Shown here one piece after another: positions 58,101 to 64,000 of a stretch of 64,000 nt of DNA. Position numbers and translations under genes: made by a program. The stretch is from Lunularia cruciata (Eukaryota > Streptophyta > Marchantiopsida > Lunulariales > Lunulariaceae): NCBI GenBank assembly GCA_948567375.1, contig OX419756.1, positions 38,852,552-38,916,551 on the forward strand, written 5' to 3'. The notes under the pieces were generated by a model. That model had not been told where the DNA came from, made no database searches, and worked only from the letters and a program-made list of their open reading frames with translations. Numbering within the stretch: the first letter of the stretch is position 1; each line of letters begins with the position of its first letter.

Positions 58101-59419
58101 ATCGTGGTCTTAGATTTCACTAAGAGTAATTGTGTGCGGAAGCAATGTTTGAATTAAAACAGATTTTTTAGTGGGGTAGACGGTTTGTGGAAGCATTGGG
58201 CAAGTTTTTGAGAATTGAGCCAATTTGAGACAATATGTGTTTGATTTGAGTCCAAGGAGGTAAAGTCAAGGTTGATTTGGTGCAAATTGAGCCCTAATTG
58301 AAAAATTGGAGGTGAATTTGTGACCTATTCTCTTGAATTAGGGATTTGGAGATCCTCATCCTCTCAATTTGGCCCAAGTTGGTAATTAGTAGAGGATTTG
58401 GCAATCAGCCAACTATAGAGGAGATGCATCCTATTGGCAAAGGTTGTCCAGAATTGGAGGTTGTCCATAGTTGGAGGTTGCTCAAATTGCCCTAATTAGT
58501 GCTCAAGTTGGTGAAGCTTGGCCAAATTTGGAGAGTTTTGAATTGGTAAGAAAAGACCTCATTTGGGCATTTAGAGGCTTCAAGGCATAGTGTTGTGGGA
58601 TAAAGAAGCTACAAAGGCCTAGAAGGGCTAACAAGTTAGCTTGCTGGTGTGAGTGAGAATAGCTAGTTTAGATGAGTTTTTGGTAGTTTTTGGTCATCAT
58701 TTGGCAAAATCTAATCAATCTTCTAGATTTTTCACAATAGGGTTTGAACCCCAAATCTTTGGTTCCTAGATTGGTGCCCTAGCCAATTGGTCTATCCTCA
58801 CTTGTTGTCCTAATGATTAGTTGATTGATACATATATACATGTAGCTTTGGCTAGGAGAGGTAGTTTGATTCTATCTTTAGTGATCTTAGTAGCTTAAAA
58901 GTATATAAACATTCAATTATTATGTCAAATGCCAAATAGTGGCAATGTTAATTTATAAGATGGAGTGTTTTTATTTAAACTTCTTGTGATGGATCCTCTC
59001 CATTCTCTACTTCTTATTGCACACCATGTTTGTGTGAGGTGCAAATGACTTTAGAGTGTTGGTGCTCTAGTGTGCTCTTGGTAGTGAGGTTGGAGTGATG
59101 ACCAATCAAACTTTCTATATTTCTCTCAAGTGAGGCAAGAAGTGAAGACTTACAGACCCTAAGAGTGCATATGATAGCAGGTTAGAAGTCACCTTTTCTC
59201 CTAGTGTAGTTTTCACAATTAGAATTACATTAGTGAGTGATGTTGAGTTGGTGGTAGAACTTGGTGGTTGCTTTTGGTGATTCTTGGTGGAGTACTTGTA
59301 GTGGTTGTAGTTGTGGTTTTGAGTTACATTGTCACAACAAAGTTCTTTAGGGATTCCAAAAGGATATCATTGCAATACATAGTGGGTTTACACAAATTGG
59401 CACTTGGTATTAGCCTATA

Positions 59420-61430
59420 TCTCAAGTCCTAAAGAGGGAGGAGATTGACTTTGATTTGGAGTTTGTTACAAGAGATGATTCAATTGTGAGTGTTCTTGGG
59501 ATATCTACATTGTAACTATAGGACATGGACAAGATTTATTGGGCCTCCAAAGTTCTCAAGTACTACTTTGGTATAAGGGTACCATTGAGTTGGATGACTT
59601 CATCCAAGAGTTTGATAGTTGGTGTGATTTGTAGCAGATGTGGAACCCAACTTTGTTCACACCCTTCATAGCATGGAAGGGGTTGTTCCAACATTTAGAA
59701 GGTCCATCAATGGATGACTATCATGAATTCAAGAGAGCTCACTTGGAGGAGATCAAGCTATGGAGACAATATGGTCTCCAAACTACAAGCTCCATCACTT
59801 GAAGTTTGCTTGCTAAGGGTAGATCAATAATACCTACAAGTTCTAGCTCCAATAACATTGGTGTATCCAATGGAGGTGCACTAGTTGAAGATGGTGCTAC
59901 TATGAGTGGGGGTACTAATGTAGGAGGTGGTATAGTATTAGGGTTTAACCCCAAGGTGAGGTTCTTCTAATGTTTGAGGCAAAATTACCAAGGAGTATGG
60001 ACTAACAAATTGAGAAGCTTGTAGAGTTCTAACAGAATGCTAGAGAGAGCCTATGTGAGGCATAAAATTGCATGAGATGGCTTATCAATTTCAATTAGAG
60101 AGTTATTGAGGCCCAATTAGTCCAGTTTTGGTATGCAATCCTTGACAAGGAGTTGCAGCATAGAGTATGTAATGTTATGTTATGTTGTTGCAGACTATCT
60201 CACCTACTTGGCAATGGTCTTTAGTTTGGTTGAGCACATTGAGCTTAACATGGTGGAGGAGAGAGTGATGACATCTAGATTTGGTGGGGAGACCTCATCT
60301 ACAATTATTACTTCTTCTAGATTGCAATAGAGTGCATCATACCATGTTGGCTTTTGAGAGTAGAGTGAACAGCCTAGATCTTACTAGAGGACCTAGTGTA
60401 GCTAGACCCTTACCTTCATTTTTGGGTCAATAGCCGCCAATGAGTGGTGGTGTTGCTTGTTGGACTTGTTGTAGACCTCACCATAAGAGAGAATGCACTC
60501 AAGGTAGTGGATATGATACCTTTGGTGCATCATAGTCAATATAGAGATAATGTGACCATTGCCATAGATTTGGTTACACTAGTGATCAAAGCTTTGATCT
60601 TCACCTAGAGTTACAAAGTGGTAGGGCTACTATGGCAAGTAGAAGAGGAGCTCTTGGTCATGGAAGACAAGGTGGTAGAGGACATCCACATAGTAGAGGT
60701 GCAATACGTGCCCTTGCTTCTAATATAGCCATGACTACTCAAATTGAGCAATTGGAGCAGAGATTGGCTAGCATGGCCATTGCTCAAAGGAGGTTAGATT
60801 TAGATGTTGAGTCTCCTACTTCTTATGCTAGTGATAGAGATGTCCTAGACTTTATGTATGGAGGAACACAAGTAAAGGCATCTACCCTAGTGACTAGGAC
60901 TGCAATATGTGCTCCAAAGCTTAGAGGAGCATTAGTGGAGTTAGACCCATATAGAAGAAAGGCTAGTTGATAGGTCAAACTTCCCTAGTCTTTCACACTA
61001 TCCAACACACTACATACAACATCTATAGCTTCTAGATGTCCTAGTGTAGGTGTGATTGGTGGTGATGGAGTGCATGATGGACTAGATGCTAGTCAACCAC
61101 CTACTATTACATAAATTGAGTCTAGCATAATGTTGGAGGTGGCTTAGTTGATTATGTGTTTCCCTTTGTTCTCAACCAGTGACATGTTTACATTAGGAGT
61201 TGATCCAACTAAATGTTTTGGTTGGTTACCACACTTTGTGAGAGTAGGGATGATGTGTTTCCTACTTCTAGAGTAGAGATGGTTAATAATGGAGCTAACT
61301 TGGTTGAGGAGCATGGGATCCGCTTGATGACTGACGGTTTATGGAAGACAACAACTATGTTGGAGGAGTTACCAACTAGACCTACCTTTGAACAAGCTTG
61401 GTTCATACTTTGAGTTGTTCTATTGGACAA
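59420..61430 (+). pseudogene. Element F gag with zinc knuckle
   Basis: Plus-strand frames carry ELDDFIQEFDSWCDLQQ near 59590-59640, KGLFQHLEGPSMDDYHEFKR near 59680-59735, NMVEERVMTSRFGGETSST near 60247-60305, CWTCCRPHHKREC (about 60452-60490) and, at 60632-60970, a Gly/Arg-rich stretch followed by QIEQLEQRLASMAIAQRRLD. The second knuckle (near 60550) is eroded. 61213-61413 corresponds to the pre-protease part of element E. Confidence 0.72.
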
Positions 61431-61489
61431 CCAAAGTGGGATTTTCCTTTTGGTGGGACCTTCAAGGAAGGTCTATACACCATAAAGGA

Positions 61490-61960
61490 TCTTATTAGAC
61501 TCTAGTGCACAACCTTTAATGTTGGGGAAGGCTATAATTGTAGATCTTGAGCTATAGAAGATGGATGTAGAGAGGTTTACATTTCAAATTCAAACATCTC
61601 AAGAGGTTGTTTCTACAAAATACATTATATATAAAGAGCTCATTGTCTAGATTCAACTTATAGTTCTATGGTGAGAGCTCAGGCCATTGCACCAATAGTA
61701 GATTCATATGATGTGCTAGTTGGTGGAGTAGTGTTATAACCAATGGGTGTCAGTATTGACTATTTGGAGGAGATAACCTCCTATAGGCCAAGTTGGCAAT
61801 CAAATGAGGGACAGATATGTTGCCTACCAATATGCTTTAGTAGTGGTAATCTTGGCTCACTATAGTCAAGGAATATGGCCTCAATTTCAACTTTCAATGG
61901 TTCCATTACTTGGCTTGGCAATTTTTGGAGAGAAATAACCATGTTGTGGATACCCAAATA
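61490..61960 (+). pseudogene. Element F protease
   Basis: LLDSSAQPLMLGKAIIVDLE near 61497-61555 is an aspartyl-protease start (D-S-S in place of D-S-G), followed by FQIQTSQEVV. Sequence continues out of frame to a domain end reading NFNFQWFHYLAWQFLERN near 61880-61940. Same order as in element E. Confidence 0.65.
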
Positions 61961-62159
61961 CTAGAGGAGATCACTTGGATTCAAAGTACGAGTGAGATCA
62001 TACCATCCACCTTGGATGTTCCATTGTGGAGTTTTGAGGAGGCATTGCAGCAATGGGTCAACTGATGCAATAAGTTTGGAGTGGAGTCTTTGTACCACTA
62101 GGAGACCAATGTGAGGATGAGCATCTGGAGTCTATTACCTTGTCACCTTTGGATACAAC

Positions 62160-63170
62160 ACTCATTGCTTGGTAGTCTCTAGTAGAAGGAGTATGCCTAT
62201 TGGAGTTTTTTGTAAGGATTAGCATTGGACTAGTTGCGGTACTAAAGGCAAGTATATGAGTACATAGGTACTTGTATGTGGAGAGAAACAAGACTAGTAG
62301 GTGAGTCTCTCTAAATCATGTGGCATACTTGGCCTATCAATATCTTGAGGTATTACTAATATCAATAGCCAAGGGTTACCAAAAGACCCTACCAATAGAT
62401 ATTTCCTTACTCATGACATAGGATTTGGAGAGACATGATCCCATTCATTTGGTGATTTTTGGATGGCTATGTTAGGGACATACTTGTGATGGCCAAGGTC
62501 AAGGTCTATAGGATCCTTGTTCTAGTTTATTTTGGGAGATGTTACATATATTGCAACATCTTCAAGTTCATCAATCCATTTCTCAACCTACATTTTGGAG
62601 AAAGTTCCTTTGATGGGTGATTTAGGCACACAAATGGTGATGAGTACACATCAGGTCCATTCTTGGATGGGACCTATTGTGTTCTTGGATGCAACTAAAT
62701 TGGGACCACAAGATCATTGTATTTGTCTTTGGTGGACAAACCTCTTACCTAAAGAGGTTCTACATCATGCTTATGATGGGATTCAACGACTACACCATCT
62801 TACTGTTGATAATATTTTGGATGTTGGGTGCCAATCTCATATGGTGGTAGTGGTTGATAGGCCATCTATAGTAGTGGTGAACCTTGTTGGATAGCCCAAA
62901 GCCACTTTACTCTTAATTATGAGGATTCCCAAGCTCCATGCCTTTTGAGAGGGAGATTTTGAACTTGTTTGGGACTCAAAATCATAGCAATTGGTGGAGC
63001 CCAATACGGATGAGAGGGAGCATGAAATGGGTTTTCATATTGATATTACCAATGTTATACAATATTAGAGGCATCCAAGCATCAAGTGTTAGGTCAGACT
63101 ATAGACTAGAATTGTTTGACTTGGATTGTGAGCCTTGGCTTGGTAGAGTAGCATAAGATGCATTTGATAG
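62160..63170 (+). pseudogene. Cytosine-5 DNA methyltransferase domain inside element F
   Basis: Motif I: VCLLEFFVRISIGLVAVLKA (62191-62250), then RYLYVERNKTSR. Motif IV: PIHLVIFGWLC at 62440-62472, where the catalytic Cys is kept but Pro is Leu and the next codon is TAG. Then DPCSSLFWEMLHILQ. Motif VI: YILEKVPLMGDLG (62589-62627; ENV now EKV). Motif VIII-like: DHCICLWWTNLLPKEV near 62713-62760. A spacer follows, with THE HLTVDNILDVG and VVVDRPSIVVVNLVG blocks. Motif IX: QLVEPNTDEREHEMGF (62988-63035). Motif X equivalent near 63090-63150. Frameshift near 62588 and several stops. Same place as in element E, so two copies define it. Confidence 0.75.
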
Positions 63171-63769
63171 GCATCACCACTTGGATACTTGTGAGCTCTG
63201 TGCCTATTGAGACTATTTAAGCACATGCTATGAGTGATAGACCAAGTAGGCATGGTATTCTTGGGACCCAGCTAGTGGTTACTAGTGAGTGGTCTACTTG
63301 GAGTCCATCCATGTGAGCGTGGTCTACTTAGGTAACACTCTTGTTCTACTTGGGATACAACTAGAGGATGAATGGAGCTTGAAGCTAGAGTTGAAGGAGT
63401 TTTCTACACTAAGGTTAAAAACTCTAGTGGTTGGAGGCATGACATTATTACTCCCAAGGGCCTAGTATAGCAGCAAGTTAGTGCATCTTCCACTCCTCTA
63501 TCAATTGTAGAGGATACTTGGGAGCCAAACATTGGAGCCAAAAATTGTTCCAAGCTTACAAGAGAGGAATGATGAAGAGTTTAGAGGTTCTTGAGGAGCT
63601 ACACAAATTTTTTTGCTTTAGTATGAAGGATTTGAGTGCTTTGAAAGGCCTTGGGTATTTGGATTGAGTTGACTAGTTATAGACCAATTTTTTGATCTCC
63701 TTACAAATATCATGACATAGAGAAAGCATTGATTTAGAGCTAAAATAGAGATCTTTTGAGGCTAGTTTG

Positions 63770-64000
63770 GTAGAGATTCCACATGGAGACTATGCTTTAG
63801 CTACAATGATGCCAGCCAAGAAAGATATGCATAGAAACTATGTAGATAAGTAGATGTGTGGAGATTACTATCCTATCAATTGATAGACTAGGGCTGATTG
63901 GTTTGCCATGCATACACCAAAGGAGATCTTTGATATGATTGTGCATGCAAAAGACTTCATTACTTTGGATCTTGGAGTAGTATATCATCACTTGCCAATC
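63770..64000 (+). pseudogene. Element F reverse transcriptase start, cut by window
   Basis: HGDYALATMMPAKKDMHRNY, DYYPIN, HTPKEIFDMIVHAKDFITLD and YHHLPI match the start of element E RT (20252-20461, minus). Stops lie at 63851-63853, 63882-63884 and 63888-63890. The rest lies beyond the window. Confidence 0.75.

Larger units (their letters stand above)
51872..59403 (+). repeat. 5' LTR of element F, interrupted by element B
   Basis: The two parts, 51872-52479 and 58101 to about 59403, are collinear with the element E LTR on the other strand: ATTGTTGGTACAT before the break and ATCGTGGTCTTAGA after it are contiguous in E near 43705-43730. The LTR is therefore about 1.9 kb. A roughly 88-bp tandem duplication lies near 52080-52245. 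Confidence 0.72.
51872..64000 (+). mobile_element. Element F: E-family Ty3/gypsy with methyltransferase, right end beyond window
   Basis: It begins TGTCATGATATTTGTAG at 51872 and continues past the window end in the RT. Order: 5' LTR (51872 to about 59403, split by element B), PBS-like TGGTATTAGCC at 59405-59415, gag (about 59440-61400), protease (about 61490-61800), methyltransferase (about 62160-63170) and RT start (about 63770-64000). It is the same family as E, opposite strand and not interrupted by element D, and so gives the reference for reading E. Many stops. Confidence 0.83.

Overview
This window looks like nuclear DNA from a land plant, probably a non-seed plant (moss, liverwort, lycophyte or fern). 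The reasons are chromodomain-bearing Ty3/gypsy retrotransposons primed by initiator-Met tRNA, an intact plant LEA_2/NDR1-HIN1-like membrane protein gene, a plant PLAC8-family-like coding piece and a decayed TIR-NBS-LRR resistance gene. I cannot name the species. Only one gene (46683-47369, minus) looks fully intact. Most of the rest is transposon sequence in various states of decay.

Layout. 1-247 is the end of an LTR. 248-1281 is the 3' part of a dead LINE-like reverse-transcriptase element. 1282-8560 holds no gene I recognise. 8561-11062 is a TIR-NBS-LRR pseudogene. 12944-14163 holds a PLAC8-family-like coding piece and a possible upstream exon on the minus strand. 15110-16960 is a second LINE-like fragment, split by a solo LTR (15930-16426). 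17097-44170 is a four-deep nest of Ty3/gypsy elements: E (minus, 17097-44170) contains D (plus, 22731-40375), which contains C (minus, 24959-37027), which contains A (plus, 26695-32254). Target-site duplications support the three inner insertions: CTCTA/CTCTA for D, GTAGA/GTAGA for C and GGTTG/GGTTA for A. 46683-47369 is the LEA_2 gene. 49556-49715 is a third LINE-like 3' end. 50030-50169 is a long foldback in AT-rich DNA. From 51872 to the window end is F (plus), a second copy of the E family, whose 5' LTR is interrupted by B (minus, 52480-58100), a full-length relative of A and D.

Two points stand out. (1) Both E-family elements carry, between protease and reverse transcriptase, the remains of a DNA cytosine-5 methyltransferase (motif I, the PCQ and ENV motifs, and motifs VIII-X). 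A retrotransposon that carries its own methyltransferase is rare; I recall reports from dinoflagellates and the charophyte alga Klebsormidium. (2) The LTRs of A, B, D and the fragment at 1-247 are packed with alternating GAA/TTC units in the geometry of plant heat-shock elements, some just upstream of a TATA box. This suggests a heat-responsive chromovirus family, analogous to but unrelated to the copia element ONSEN.

Every retroelement copy here is dead (stops, frameshifts, lost catalytic codons). LTR differences are mostly C/T and G/A transitions, as expected of methylated, silenced DNA. Several short, near-perfect inverted duplications with tiny loops occur in both transposon and non-transposon DNA and look like template-switch mutations.
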